A stretch of 64,000 nucleotides of DNA from Alphaproteobacteria bacterium 43-37 (GTDB taxonomy: Bacteria; Pseudomonadota; Alphaproteobacteria; 43-37): contig MKSY01000010.1 in assembly GCA_001897475.1 (NCBI GenBank), positions 99,118 through 163,117 of the forward strand. The letters run 5' to 3'. The first letter of the stretch is position 1. The number at the start of each line of letters is the position of its first letter. Under the pieces are notes generated by a model. It worked only from the letters and a program-made list of their open reading frames with translations. It was not told where the DNA came from and did not search any database. Below are positions 38,633 through 47,593 of this stretch, in pieces. The translations under genes and the position numbers were made by a program.

Positions 38633-40527
38633 TCGTCGCAACAGGTTACCTATCGCTTCTTATGGCGGGCTTTTTGTCCTTGGTTTTAGTGCTGGCCAGT
38701 TGGCTTTACCGCGATCAAGAGGCACCTGTTGTCTCGTGTGTATTGAGCCTTAGCTTTACCATGACGATGGTTAGTTTTTTAGCCCTTATGGTCAGCTTTA
38801 TCAGATCTGATTTTTCGGTTATGGCTGTTGTTCTTCATTCTGCGATTACAACTCCTTTGATTTACAAGATCTCGGCTGTGTGGAGTCATCATGAAGGCTC
38901 AATGCTTTTGTGGTTGCTCCTCATGACGACCTATAATTTTATAGTGGGGAAGCAAAAACTTCCATGGGTGCAGAAGCGATTCGTTCTGATAATTCAAGGA
39001 ATTATGACGGCTCTGTTTGTGGCTTTTACAGCTCTGGTATCCAATCCTTTTCGCAGGCTGGAACCAGTGGCGTTGGATGGGCATGATCTTAACCCCTTGC
39101 TCCAAGACTACAGTGTTATTTTTCACCCTCCAATTTTATATGCTGGGTTGCAGGCACTTTCTGTGGTGTTTTCATTTAGCTTAGCTATTATTTTGACGCA
39201 TCATCACATAAAAGACCAAATTCTAAAGGCTATGCGCAAGTGGACATTAGCAAGCATTGCCCTGCTAACCATAGGCATTGGTCTAGGAAGTTTTTGGGCT
39301 TATTATGAGCTTGGTTGGGGTGGATGGTGGTTTTGGGATCCGGTTGAAAATATCTCTCTGTTGCCATGGCTTGCAGCTATCGCATTGCTTCATACGCTCA
39401 AGGCTCACATTGCACAGGCTAGCTTAAAAAGATGGACGCTATTTCTTGCTTTGATTGGTTATGTGTCTGTATTGATGGGGATTTTGCTGGTTCGATCTGG
39501 CCTTTTAATCTCAGTGCATGGATTTGCACAAGATGAAGAACGAGCGCTTGCGCTTCTGGTGCTGGTAAGCTGCATCTGCATCCCGGCCATTACATTGTTT
39601 GCTGTATCATTTAAAGATCTTGAAAAAGGTCGGTTGCTCAGTGGTATGAATCAACCGTGGCTTCTTATGTTGCAATCGATCATATTTACATTAGCTGCGG
39701 CTGTTTTATTGCTTGGAATCACGTACCCTCTTTTAGCGAGTGTCATTTTGGAAAAAACGGTGACAGTGGGGGCAGAGTTCTATCAGGCTACGATTTTGCC
39801 AATCCTTCTTTCAGCTATATTTCTTTTAGGTATTGTTCCTTTCATGCGTAAAGATGGGATGGATGTCGATCTTCTAAAACGTTTTGCTTTGCCAGGTATA
39901 TTATTAGTTGCTGTAAGCATTCTTGTGTTTTTATGGATTCAAGAAGCACCATTTTATCGGAATATGGCATTTTTAAGTGTGATGACGGGCATGTGGGTCT
40001 TGGTGATGACAGTTATGAGATTGATCAAATTACGTGCTCAAAAACAGGTATTGTCACATGGAATGTGGATAGCTCATTGTGGTGTGGCCGCTTTGCTTGT
40101 ATGTATTGGCCTTGAAAAAGGGTGGACCAATGAAGAGATTTTTGCATTAAAGCCAGGTCAATCAATGCTTGTTCAAGATATTCAAATAACCCTTAAAAAT
40201 ATTGACCGACGAGCCAAAGATAACTATGTGGCAGAAACAGCAGAGCTAGAGGTATATAACAAGTCATCCCGCCACATTCTAAAGCCCGAAAAGAGAACCT
40301 ATATTCCAGCTCATAAGATGACGAGCGAATCAGCTATGTGCTCGTATCCATGGGGAATGTATTATGTGACAATGGGCGATAGCTATGATGATGGAGCTCT
40401 ATCGTTTCGGTTTTCTTTTCACCCAATGGTGTGGGGAATATGGTTGAGTGCTCTTATTATTGCTTTGGGGACTATCATGTCGTGGGTTCAGAAAAAACGC
40501 CTGGCCAAAACCTTTAGCAAGCGATAA
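38629..40527 (+). CDS. ccmF: haem lyase subunit CcmF
   Basis: A 632-residue multi-pass membrane protein of the haem lyase that attaches haem to apocytochrome c. The WWD signature GWGGWWFWDPVENISLLPWL is at about residue 235, and FHPPILYAGLQ, LVRSGLLISVHGFA and a large periplasmic loop before the last helix are present. I chose ATG 38629, which overlaps the ccmE stop by ATGA; the nine extra codons of the longer frame lie within ccmE. ccmA, ccmB and ccmC are not in this window. Confidence 0.96.
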   Translation: MIVATGYLSLLMAGFLSLVLVLASWLYRDQEAPVVSCVLSLSFTMTMVSFLALMVSFIRSDFSVMAVVLHSAITTPLIYKISAVWSHHEGSMLLWLLLMTTYNFIVGKQKLPWVQKRFVLIIQGIMTALFVAFTALVSNPFRRLEPVALDGHDLNPLLQDYSVIFHPPILYAGLQALSVVFSFSLAIILTHHHIKDQILKAMRKWTLASIALLTIGIGLGSFWAYYELGWGGWWFWDPVENISLLPWLAAIALLHTLKAHIAQASLKRWTLFLALIGYVSVLMGILLVRSGLLISVHGFAQDEERALALLVLVSCICIPAITLFAVSFKDLEKGRLLSGMNQPWLLMLQSIIFTLAAAVLLLGITYPLLASVILEKTVTVGAEFYQATILPILLSAIFLLGIVPFMRKDGMDVDLLKRFALPGILLVAVSILVFLWIQEAPFYRNMAFLSVMTGMWVLVMTVMRLIKLRAQKQVLSHGMWIAHCGVAALLVCIGLEKGWTNEEIFALKPGQSMLVQDIQITLKNIDRRAKDNYVAETAELEVYNKSSRHILKPEKRTYIPAHKMTSESAMCSYPWGMYYVTMGDSYDDGALSFRFSFHPMVWGIWLSALIIALGTIMSWVQKKRLAKTFSKR

Positions 40528-40567
40528 AATTTTGTGAATCGTAAATCTTATTATAGGGCTATGTAGC

Positions 40568-41107
40568 ATGAAAAAATGGTATGTGTGGATGAGCTTGATT
40601 GTGGTAGGAGCTGGCGCTTTGATATATATTTTGCTGCAATTTGTTCAGCCTCAATCCATGAGAGCCTTTCGTGAGGTCTCGTATGCTGTTCCAGATGTTA
40701 CAGCTCCACCTCTTCATACGAATGTTTCTGGTGTTGGGCCAGATACGTTTGGTAATCGTGTTACGCTGGTGTCCTTTTTTGCCACTTGGTGTGGGCCTTG
40801 CCATATGAATCATGGAATGCTCAAGATCATGGCTCAAAGATATAATCTGAATATTGTGGGCATCAATTTAAGAGATCAAACCGCTATGGCTCAAATATGG
40901 TTGATGCAAAATGGTAACCCATATTCGAGCATCGGGAGTGACCCTCAAGGTAGTGTGGCTGCGGCTTGGGGAGTGCAAGGGATTCCCCAGATGTTTTTGG
41001 TAGATAAACATAAAAAGGTACGTTTTATCCATACTGGCCCTCTCACCGAAAAAAGAATTGATGAGATTATCTTGCCACTCGTGCGTCGCCTCGAAGCAGA
41101 GTCTTAA
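40568..41107 (+). CDS. ccmG: thiol:disulfide interchange protein CcmG (DsbE)
   Basis: A 179-residue membrane-anchored thioredoxin-like protein. An N-terminal helix (about residues 7-25) precedes a domain with LVSFFATWCGPCHMNHGML, whose active site is Cys75 and Cys78, and GVQGIPQMFLVDKHKKV with the conserved cis-proline. It keeps apocytochrome c cysteines reduced for haem attachment. The active-site spacer is GP, as in classical thioredoxin, while many CcmG proteins carry other residues. Its place after ccmF supports the CcmG name. Confidence 0.9.
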   Translation: MKKWYVWMSLIVVGAGALIYILLQFVQPQSMRAFREVSYAVPDVTAPPLHTNVSGVGPDTFGNRVTLVSFFATWCGPCHMNHGMLKIMAQRYNLNIVGINLRDQTAMAQIWLMQNGNPYSSIGSDPQGSVAAAWGVQGIPQMFLVDKHKKVRFIHTGPLTEKRIDEIILPLVRRLEAES

Positions 41108-41149
41108 TGACTGTGCTCAGGCGAATTATTTGTCTTATTAACTTATAAG

Positions 41150-41671
41150 ATGTTAACCATGATCGCTATCACAACGGGTATTATTCTCATCGTTGTCACG
41201 GGTGTTTTATGGAATGCTTCCAAAGGCTTATATCAAAAACAGCTACTGGGTTTCTGGATAGTGTCCTGTCTGATAACCTTAGGAGTGTTGGATGCAAGGG
41301 ATCGATATTTCTTTATGGAAGATAAGCCTTACAGGTCACTTCTGGACGATCGGCGAGAGCATCATGCCCACATTGTTAGCCTTGAAAAACAGGTTCTTTT
41401 GGACCCATTCTGCCAAAAATCTTTAGAACAGCTAAAAGAATCTATGGTTCAAGAAGAACGCTATTTGGAGGCAGGAAGGGTTTATGCTCAAATTGAAAGG
41501 ATTCGGCCTTTGAGCGATGTAGAGCTTGTAAAGGCTGCTGAATGCTTAATATATGGGAGCCAAGGCTTTCTTGTCCCGCAAGCTAGCCGCTGGCTAGATT
41601 TAGTTTCAAAAGAATCAGTCACATACAAAAGAGCGCAATTTTTAAAAGAAAATTTTTCTTTTTCCTTGTAA
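41150..41671 (+). CDS. CcmI/CycH-like membrane protein, short form
   Basis: A 173-residue protein with two hydrophobic segments (about residues 4-21 and 33-47), then a soluble helical part with TPR-like pairs (LEQLKESMVQEERYLEAGRVYAQIERIRPLSDVELVKAAECLIYG). This resembles the N-terminal membrane part and TPR start of CcmI (CycH), which presents apocytochrome to the haem lyase, but it is much shorter than typical CcmI and has no CxxC of CcmH. The position after ccmG supports the link. Confidence in function is moderate. Confidence 0.6.
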   Translation: MLTMIAITTGIILIVVTGVLWNASKGLYQKQLLGFWIVSCLITLGVLDARDRYFFMEDKPYRSLLDDRREHHAHIVSLEKQVLLDPFCQKSLEQLKESMVQEERYLEAGRVYAQIERIRPLSDVELVKAAECLIYGSQGFLVPQASRWLDLVSKESVTYKRAQFLKENFSFSL

Positions 41672-41718
41672 AGTTAAGATTTCTTGATAAGCTTTAGGGC
41701 TGCATTTAAGGGGTATCA

Positions 41719-42825
41719 GTGATAAGGTTTTCATTACAAAAAAACTCATTCTGGTTTTGGATACCATTTCTGGTTGTGTTTGCTATCTTACTATTATGGT
41801 CTTCCCTTAAAAAGGCAGCTCCTGAAATTAATTCCGCACCTTCAAAAGAAATGACTGTTTATGTCAAATCGTTCTCAATGGAGAATGAGAATAAAGGGAT
41901 TGAAGCTTACGGCGTAACCGAGGCTTCGAATCTTGTTTCTCTCAAGTCTGAAACGCAAGGGGTGGTTGAAGGTATTTTTGCGCATGATGGGGCCTTCTTA
42001 AAAAAGGGAGTCCCAATAGTGCAGATCAGCCTCGAAAATAGAAAGTTTGAATTGGCTCGAGCAGAAGCTCGGGTGAAACAATGTGTTATGGATTTCAAGG
42101 CAGCAAAAGCGTTGGCTCAAAAATCATTCCAAGCGGCGGTTCAAGTTTCAAAAACAGAAGCGGATTTAAGGCAAGCAGAAGCGGAAGAGCATGCCATTAA
42201 GATTGATATTGAAAGAACAAAAATCAAGGCTCCGTTTGACGGTTTATTTGTGAAAACACTAGTTAAACCGGGTGATTTTGTCCAGCCAGCGGCCCCAATT
42301 GGGCAGTTTGTTGCTCTGGATCCATTGTATGTCAGTACATTCATTTCAGAGAAGGAATACTATCAAGTTAACGAAGGAGAACAAAGCGAAGTGTTGCTTT
42401 CAGACGGAACAAAACACATGGCTACCGTCAGCTACAAATCACCAGTATCACAAAATAAGACCCACACATTTGAAGTTCGCTTTGATATCAGCAATCCTGG
42501 GCATAAGATTCCCGCCGGTTTATCTGCAAAAGTGATTTTGCCGCTCAAGATTGAAAATATTTGCTCAATTCCACCAGCCATCATTACCTTAAATGACGAG
42601 GGAATTATGGGTGTTAAAGTTGTGAATGCAGCAAATCAAGTTGAGTTTGTTCCAGTCCAGATTTTATCTCATGATATCAAGGGTGCGCTTGTCGTGGGTG
42701 TCAATGGCAATATGCAGGTCATTACCAGAGGCCAAGATATGGTGACAGAAGGGCAAAAAGTGCATGCGATCATGGAGAAGGCTGCTTCATCGACAGCGCA
42801 ACAAGAGGGCACATCAGATAAATGA
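41719..42825 (+). CDS. RND efflux periplasmic adaptor (HlyD/AcrA family)
   Basis: A 368-residue membrane-fusion protein linking an inner-membrane RND pump to an outer-membrane channel. A signal anchor (FWFWIPFLVVFAILLLW) is followed by a lipoyl half-motif (SETQGVVEGIFAHDGAFLKKGVPIVQI), a coiled-coil hairpin of about 70 residues, and IKAPFDGLFVKTLVKPGDFVQPAAPIGQFVALDPLYV, the returning lipoyl and beta-barrel. The start codon is GTG at 41719, with AAGGGG about 6 bases upstream. Its stop overlaps the pump gene by four bases. Confidence 0.93.
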   Translation: MIRFSLQKNSFWFWIPFLVVFAILLLWSSLKKAAPEINSAPSKEMTVYVKSFSMENENKGIEAYGVTEASNLVSLKSETQGVVEGIFAHDGAFLKKGVPIVQISLENRKFELARAEARVKQCVMDFKAAKALAQKSFQAAVQVSKTEADLRQAEAEEHAIKIDIERTKIKAPFDGLFVKTLVKPGDFVQPAAPIGQFVALDPLYVSTFISEKEYYQVNEGEQSEVLLSDGTKHMATVSYKSPVSQNKTHTFEVRFDISNPGHKIPAGLSAKVILPLKIENICSIPPAIITLNDEGIMGVKVVNAANQVEFVPVQILSHDIKGALVVGVNGNMQVITRGQDMVTEGQKVHAIMEKAASSTAQQEGTSDK

Positions 42826-45800
42826 AAATATTGCCTTGGATTGATTGGTGCTTTCGTCATGTTCGGACTGTCCTTCTTATCTTAGTGCTCATAATGGTGA
42901 GTGGCGCTATTACCTATAATAAAGTGCCAAAAGAATCTACTCCTGATATCAAAATCCCAATGATTTATGTTTCAGCAACATATGAAGGTATTTCGCCTTA
43001 TGATGCTGAGCGGCTGATCTTGCGGCCGTTAGAACAAAGGCTTCGAAGCATTGAAGGTGTCAAGACCATGTCTGCACATGGTTTTGAGGGGGGCGGCTAT
43101 GTTATTCTCGAATTTTTGGCTGGTTTCAATGTTGATAAGGCAAGTCAACGTGTAAGAGAAAAGGTGGATGAAGCTAAAGCTGATATGCCAAAAGATATGA
43201 GCGATCCGAGCGTGAATGAGATTAACTTGAGCCTGATGCCTGTATTGATAGTGATGCTCTCAGGAGAGGTTTCAGATCGCTTGTTATTTAAGGAAGCCGA
43301 GCGTTTAAAGGATGCAATTGAAGGGCAGGTGCCGGCAGTTCTTGAAGCTAAAATTGTTGGTAACCGATCTGAGCAGGTTGAAATAACCATTTCACCGGAA
43401 AAGATAGAAACGTATGGCATTTCATTAGATCAAGTTTTAGCAAATTTCATGCATAATAACATAATGATCTCGGCTGGCAGGCTCAATAATCCATCTGGTA
43501 CATTTACAATGCGCGTTCCAGGTCTGCTTGAAAGTAGTCAAGACATTATGATGATGCCAATCATAAGCGAACGAGATGCTGCGGTTAAATTACAAGACAT
43601 TGCACAGGTTCGAAAAAACTTTAAAGATCCAGAATCATTTGCACGCAGTAATGGTATCAAAACTGTTAGCTTAGAAATCTCAAAGCGGACGGGGGAAAAT
43701 GTGATCAATACGATCCAAGCTGTGCGCAAAGTGGTTTCTGAAGAGCAAAAACGTTGGCCGCCAACTTTGAAAGTAAGCTACAGTAACGATGATTCGCAGC
43801 GTATTTTAGATATGGTAAAAGATCTGAAGAACCATCTTATTACGGCTGTTATCTTGGTCATGGTGATTGTTATGTTGAGCCTTGGCTTAAGATCAACAAT
43901 ATTAGTCGGTGTTGCTATCCCTGGTTCGTTTTTAATGGGTATTTTAATCATTGGTCTCATGGGCTTTACCATGAACATGGTTGTCCTCTTTGGTTTGATT
44001 TTGTCCGTGGGTATGTTGGTGGATGGGGCCATTATCGTGGTTGAGTATGCTGATCGTAAAATGGCAGAAGGGTACGATAAAAGGGAAGCATATGCTATGG
44101 CTTCAGGGCGTATGCTATGGCCAGTTATTACGTCCATTACAACCATACTCGTCGTTTTCTTCCCCCTTGTTTTTTGGCCAGGCGTGGTTGGAGAGTTTAT
44201 GAAGTATTTGCCATATACGTTGCTGGCAACGCTAGCGGCCTCGTTAGTCATGGCTCTTATTTTTATTCCCACATTAGGCAGTATGTTTGGAAAATTATCT
44301 GACAAACATAAAAGTGCAATTGAAATGGTTTTGCTTTCTGAAAAAGGAAACTTAGAAAAACTGGAAGGATTGCCAGCGGTTTATCACCGGGCACTAAAAA
44401 AGGCTCTTGAATCGCCAGGTTTGGTTGTTGGTGGTGCCGTAGGGCTTTTGATATTGGCCATTATTGGTTATGGACAGTTAGGGAAGGGGATTGAGTTTTT
44501 CCCAGATGTTGATCCAGACAGAGCTGTTGTGATTATTCGCAATCCAGGCAATACCTCTATCGAACAAAAAGATGTTATCGTTCGTCAGGTGGAAGAGAGA
44601 GTGTTAAGCATCCCAGATTTCACATGTGCTTATACAACGACGGTTCAATCCAGCGTTGATTCTAGATCTGCGGAAGATACCATTGGATTCATAAATGTTG
44701 AGTTTGACAATTGGCAGAAAAGACGCAAAGCAAAAGTTGTGTTAGCTGAGCTTGAAAGTAAATTACAAGATATTCCTGGCATTGCGATTGAGATTCAAAA
44801 AGAGCAAAGAGGCTCAGGGGGGACAAAACCGATTGTCATTGAACTGACTGGCCCAGATTATGATGTCCTTAAAAAAGAGTTTTTGCGTTTAAGAAAATTT
44901 GCGAACGAGCTGCAAGGCCTAACAAGCATTGAGGATAACTTACCTACCCCTGGGATCACGTGGGAATTTACTGTTAATCGAGCTGAGGCTGCTCGCCTAG
45001 GAGCCAGCGTTGCCACTATAGGTAACGCTATAAAATTGGCGACCAATGGCATTGTGGTCACAAGATACAGACCCAATGAAAGTCGCGAAGAAGTCGATAT
45101 TGTTGTCAGGTATGATGCAAAAAATCGGTCGTTGAATGATTTGGATCGGTTAAAAATTCAAACTTCGTATGGGCTTGTTCCTGTATCTGTCTTTGTGCAA
45201 AAAGAACCAAAGCAAAGGTTAAACATGGTTCACAGGGTCGATGGAACCCGTGTGCTAACGTTGAAAGCGGATGTTAAATCTGGCTTCCTTGTGCATGATG
45301 CTGTTCAATCCATCAAGGGTTGGGTCGATGCAAACATGGCGGGTGGAGCTGTACGAGTTGGTTTTAAAGGTGAAGAGGCAGATAAAGGCGAAACCAGTGG
45401 TTTTCTTGCTGGTGCATTTGGAGCTGCTATTTTTATGATGGCTGTCATCCTGGTTACTCAGTTTAACAGCTTTTTCAGCATGATGTTGGTTTTGAGCTCT
45501 GTTGTTATGTCAACTATTGGTGTTTTCATTGGGCTGATTGTTATGAGGGCGCCGTTTAGTATTGTTATGTGTGGCATTGGGGTTATTGCATTGGCTGGGA
45601 TCATTGTATCAAACAATATTATTCTTATTGATACATTTGATCAGTTATCAAAGCAGTTTTCAGACAAAAAAGAAGCGATATTGAGGACGGGTATTCAGCG
45701 GCTAAGGCCAGTGATCCTAACAAAGTTAACAGCGATATTAGGGTTGCTTCCGATCATGTTTCGAGTCGATATCGATTATATCTTAATGAGCGTACACATT

Positions 45801-45947
45801 GGCAGCCCAGCCACTATGTGGTGGCAGCAAATTGCTATATCTATTGTTTTTGGCGTAGCGTTTGCATCTATGCTGACTCTTTTTGTGACACCATCTGCGT
45901 TGATGATTAGAGAGAATATAAGGTTAAAAAAGCTAGAAAAAAAATAA
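42822..45947 (+). CDS. RND family efflux pump, inner-membrane transporter
   Basis: A 1041-residue AcrB-like transporter. There are twelve expected membrane helices, with large periplasmic loops after helices 1 and 7. The opening has VSGAITYNKVPKESTPDIKIP; helix 4 holds VVLFGLILSVGMLVDGAIIVVEYADR, with the Asp of the proton relay; and GVIALAGIIVSNNIILIDTF and RLRPVILTKLTAILGLLP are in the C-terminal half. The sequence is closer to the multidrug/HAE1-like group than to heavy-metal CusA types, but substrate cannot be read from sequence. No outer-membrane channel gene follows. Confidence 0.94.
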   Translation: MKILPWIDWCFRHVRTVLLILVLIMVSGAITYNKVPKESTPDIKIPMIYVSATYEGISPYDAERLILRPLEQRLRSIEGVKTMSAHGFEGGGYVILEFLAGFNVDKASQRVREKVDEAKADMPKDMSDPSVNEINLSLMPVLIVMLSGEVSDRLLFKEAERLKDAIEGQVPAVLEAKIVGNRSEQVEITISPEKIETYGISLDQVLANFMHNNIMISAGRLNNPSGTFTMRVPGLLESSQDIMMMPIISERDAAVKLQDIAQVRKNFKDPESFARSNGIKTVSLEISKRTGENVINTIQAVRKVVSEEQKRWPPTLKVSYSNDDSQRILDMVKDLKNHLITAVILVMVIVMLSLGLRSTILVGVAIPGSFLMGILIIGLMGFTMNMVVLFGLILSVGMLVDGAIIVVEYADRKMAEGYDKREAYAMASGRMLWPVITSITTILVVFFPLVFWPGVVGEFMKYLPYTLLATLAASLVMALIFIPTLGSMFGKLSDKHKSAIEMVLLSEKGNLEKLEGLPAVYHRALKKALESPGLVVGGAVGLLILAIIGYGQLGKGIEFFPDVDPDRAVVIIRNPGNTSIEQKDVIVRQVEERVLSIPDFTCAYTTTVQSSVDSRSAEDTIGFINVEFDNWQKRRKAKVVLAELESKLQDIPGIAIEIQKEQRGSGGTKPIVIELTGPDYDVLKKEFLRLRKFANELQGLTSIEDNLPTPGITWEFTVNRAEAARLGASVATIGNAIKLATNGIVVTRYRPNESREEVDIVVRYDAKNRSLNDLDRLKIQTSYGLVPVSVFVQKEPKQRLNMVHRVDGTRVLTLKADVKSGFLVHDAVQSIKGWVDANMAGGAVRVGFKGEEADKGETSGFLAGAFGAAIFMMAVILVTQFNSFFSMMLVLSSVVMSTIGVFIGLIVMRAPFSIVMCGIGVIALAGIIVSNNIILIDTFDQLSKQFSDKKEAILRTGIQRLRPVILTKLTAILGLLPIMFRVDIDYILMSVHIGSPATMWWQQIAISIVFGVAFASMLTLFVTPSALMIRENIRLKKLEKK

Positions 45948-46066
45948 TTGATTTTTCTGGCTCATCGTAAAACTCTCTGACTTGCGTTTTAGCCCTGAAT
46001 TCGTTACCGTATCTTTAAAGCTATCACAGGCTAAGTTTTAATTTTTAACTATAGGGAATATCAGGG

Positions 46067-46288
46067 ATGAAAAAACTAAGCTATTTTATTGTCGCAATCT
46101 GTCTTTCGGTTTCATTGTGCTCAAATCACGTTTCAGCACAAACACAAGTTGCACCACCAGCCGCTGATGCCGCTCATCCAAAAGCGCAACAAGCTAAACA
46201 CCATAAGCATAAGATGCATCGTAAGCATCGCAAAGGTGGTCATCATAAGAAAGCTGCTGCAGCACCAGCAGCGCCAGCAGCACAATAA
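46067..46288 (+). CDS. small secreted His/Lys-rich protein
   Basis: A 73-residue protein with a signal peptide (MKKLSYFIVAICLSVSLC.. cut near VSA-Q) and a mature part of about 48 residues. After an Ala/Pro stretch comes a very basic, His-rich segment (HHKHKMHRKHRKGGHHKK) and an Ala/Pro tail. By my count there are ten His in that segment and two more in the mature part. Composition recalls acid-shock Asr proteins and metal-binding His tracts. I can assign no family. It stands alone downstream of the RND genes and ends near a hairpin shared with the convergent M16 peptidase gene. Confidence 0.7.
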   Translation: MKKLSYFIVAICLSVSLCSNHVSAQTQVAPPAADAAHPKAQQAKHHKHKMHRKHRKGGHHKKAAAAPAAPAAQ

Positions 46289-46313
46289 CCGTATAGGTTT
46301 ATTGGCTAAATGC

Positions 46314-46348
46314 TAAAGGGGGTTAGATTTATTATTCTAGCCCCTTTA
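46314..46348. terminator. probable bidirectional terminator hairpin
   Basis: TAAAGGGGGTTAGA (46314-46327) pairs with TCTAGCCCCTTTA (46336-46348), with one mismatch, across an AT loop. It lies between the convergent His-rich gene and the M16 peptidase gene and overlaps the latter's stop codon. Confidence 0.6.
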
Positions 46349-47593
46349 CATTTTAAGGATCTTAGCTAATTCATCTTGAAGAGGCATTGGGCCTAAGGTA
46401 ACGCAGGTCATAGGGCCATGCAGAATTTTTTCAGAAAATGTTCTAACATCATCCAAAGTAATGGCCGTAATTTTGGCAATAATATCGGAACTGTTTGTAA
46501 GCTTTTCGTGTATAAGCAATTGTTGGGCAGCGCGATCGGCTCTGCCTGTTGTGCTCTCAAGCCCCATCAAAATTCCAGCTTTAAGTTGGGTTTTGCTTCG
46601 TTCAACTTCCTGATAGGTTATGCTTGTTGAGAGACCTTTTAGAAGATGGAGAGTTTTTTGGGCAAGCTCCAAGGTTTTTTCTGGGCTGGTGCTACCATAT
46701 AAAGCGAACACACCCGTATCTTGGTAGCAAGAATGATAAGCATAAGTTGAGTATGCCAGCCCAAGGTTTTCACGGATTTCTTGAAACAGTCTGGACGACA
46801 TGCCTCCCCCTATAAGTGTGGTGAGAACAGCGCTTGTGTAAAAATCTGGGTCGCAGCTAGATACTCCAGGAAAACCGAGCAACCATTGGGTTTGTTCTAT
46901 CGGTTTGACGTATGAGCGGATGCCACCCTTGTAACAGCCTTTGTCTGGTAAACAAGTATCAAAGTCATTTAGACAGGAGAAGGCGTTCTGAACTTTATGA
47001 AACACTGTATCTGGATCAACATTGCCTGCGATGGAGATAACCATATTGTGGGGAGCATATTTGGTGCTCATATATTTTCGCAACTCATCCGTGGTAATGG
47101 ATGAAAGTGTTTCAGGTGTGCCCAAAACAGGTTTTCCGAGTGGTTGATTGGGGAATAACAGCTCTTGAAAGTAATCAAATACGATATCGTCTGGGGCGTC
47201 ATAAGATTCAAGAATTTCTTGATGGATGACCTCTCGTTCGCGTTGAAATTCAGATTCGTCAAAAATGGAGTTGAGCAAAATATCTGATAAAATATCAAGT
47301 GCAAGCGGGAAATTATCTTTCAAAACTCGCGCTTGATAGGCGGTCATCTCTCGAGATGTAAAAGCATTAATATAGCCACCTACCGCTTCTATTTCTTCGA
47401 CAATTTGCTGAGCTGAGCGCGTGCTTGTTCCTTTAAAGGCCATGTGTTCTAAAAAATGACTGATCCCATTGACATGAGCTGGTTCATTTCGTGTGCCAAT
47501 TTTAACCCAGACACCTATACTAGCGGTCTCAACCGTTTTAATAGGATCGACAACAATCTTTAGTCCATTAGAGAGGGCGAGTAGGTTGGGCAT
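46346..47593 (-). CDS. M16 family zinc peptidase (processing-peptidase-like)
   Basis: A 415-residue peptidase of the M16 family that includes mitochondrial processing peptidase beta. The inverted zinc motif HFLEH is at 46-50, followed by MAFKGT, and the second metal ligand region is FQREREVIHQEILES. VEEIEAVGGYINAFTSREMTAYQARVL and the glycine-rich GGGMSSRLFQEIRENLGLAYSTYAY are close to the MPP and rickettsial putative peptidase pattern. It overlaps the 3' end of surf1 by 26 bases. In many Alphaproteobacteria thrC stands between these two genes; here it does not. Confidence 0.93.
   Translation of the reverse strand: MPNLLALSNGLKIVVDPIKTVETASIGVWVKIGTRNEPAHVNGISHFLEHMAFKGTSTRSAQQIVEEIEAVGGYINAFTSREMTAYQARVLKDNFPLALDILSDILLNSIFDESEFQREREVIHQEILESYDAPDDIVFDYFQELLFPNQPLGKPVLGTPETLSSITTDELRKYMSTKYAPHNMVISIAGNVDPDTVFHKVQNAFSCLNDFDTCLPDKGCYKGGIRSYVKPIEQTQWLLGFPGVSSCDPDFYTSAVLTTLIGGGMSSRLFQEIRENLGLAYSTYAYHSCYQDTGVFALYGSTSPEKTLELAQKTLHLLKGLSTSITYQEVERSKTQLKAGILMGLESTTGRADRAAQQLLIHEKLTNSSDIIAKITAITLDDVRTFSEKILHGPMTCVTLGPMPLQDELAKILKM

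Noticed and set aside
43778..44305. A 175-codon minus-strand frame inside the RND pump gene
   Set aside because: Antisense to conserved transmembrane helices of the pump; the apparent protein is a reverse reading of hydrophobic codons.
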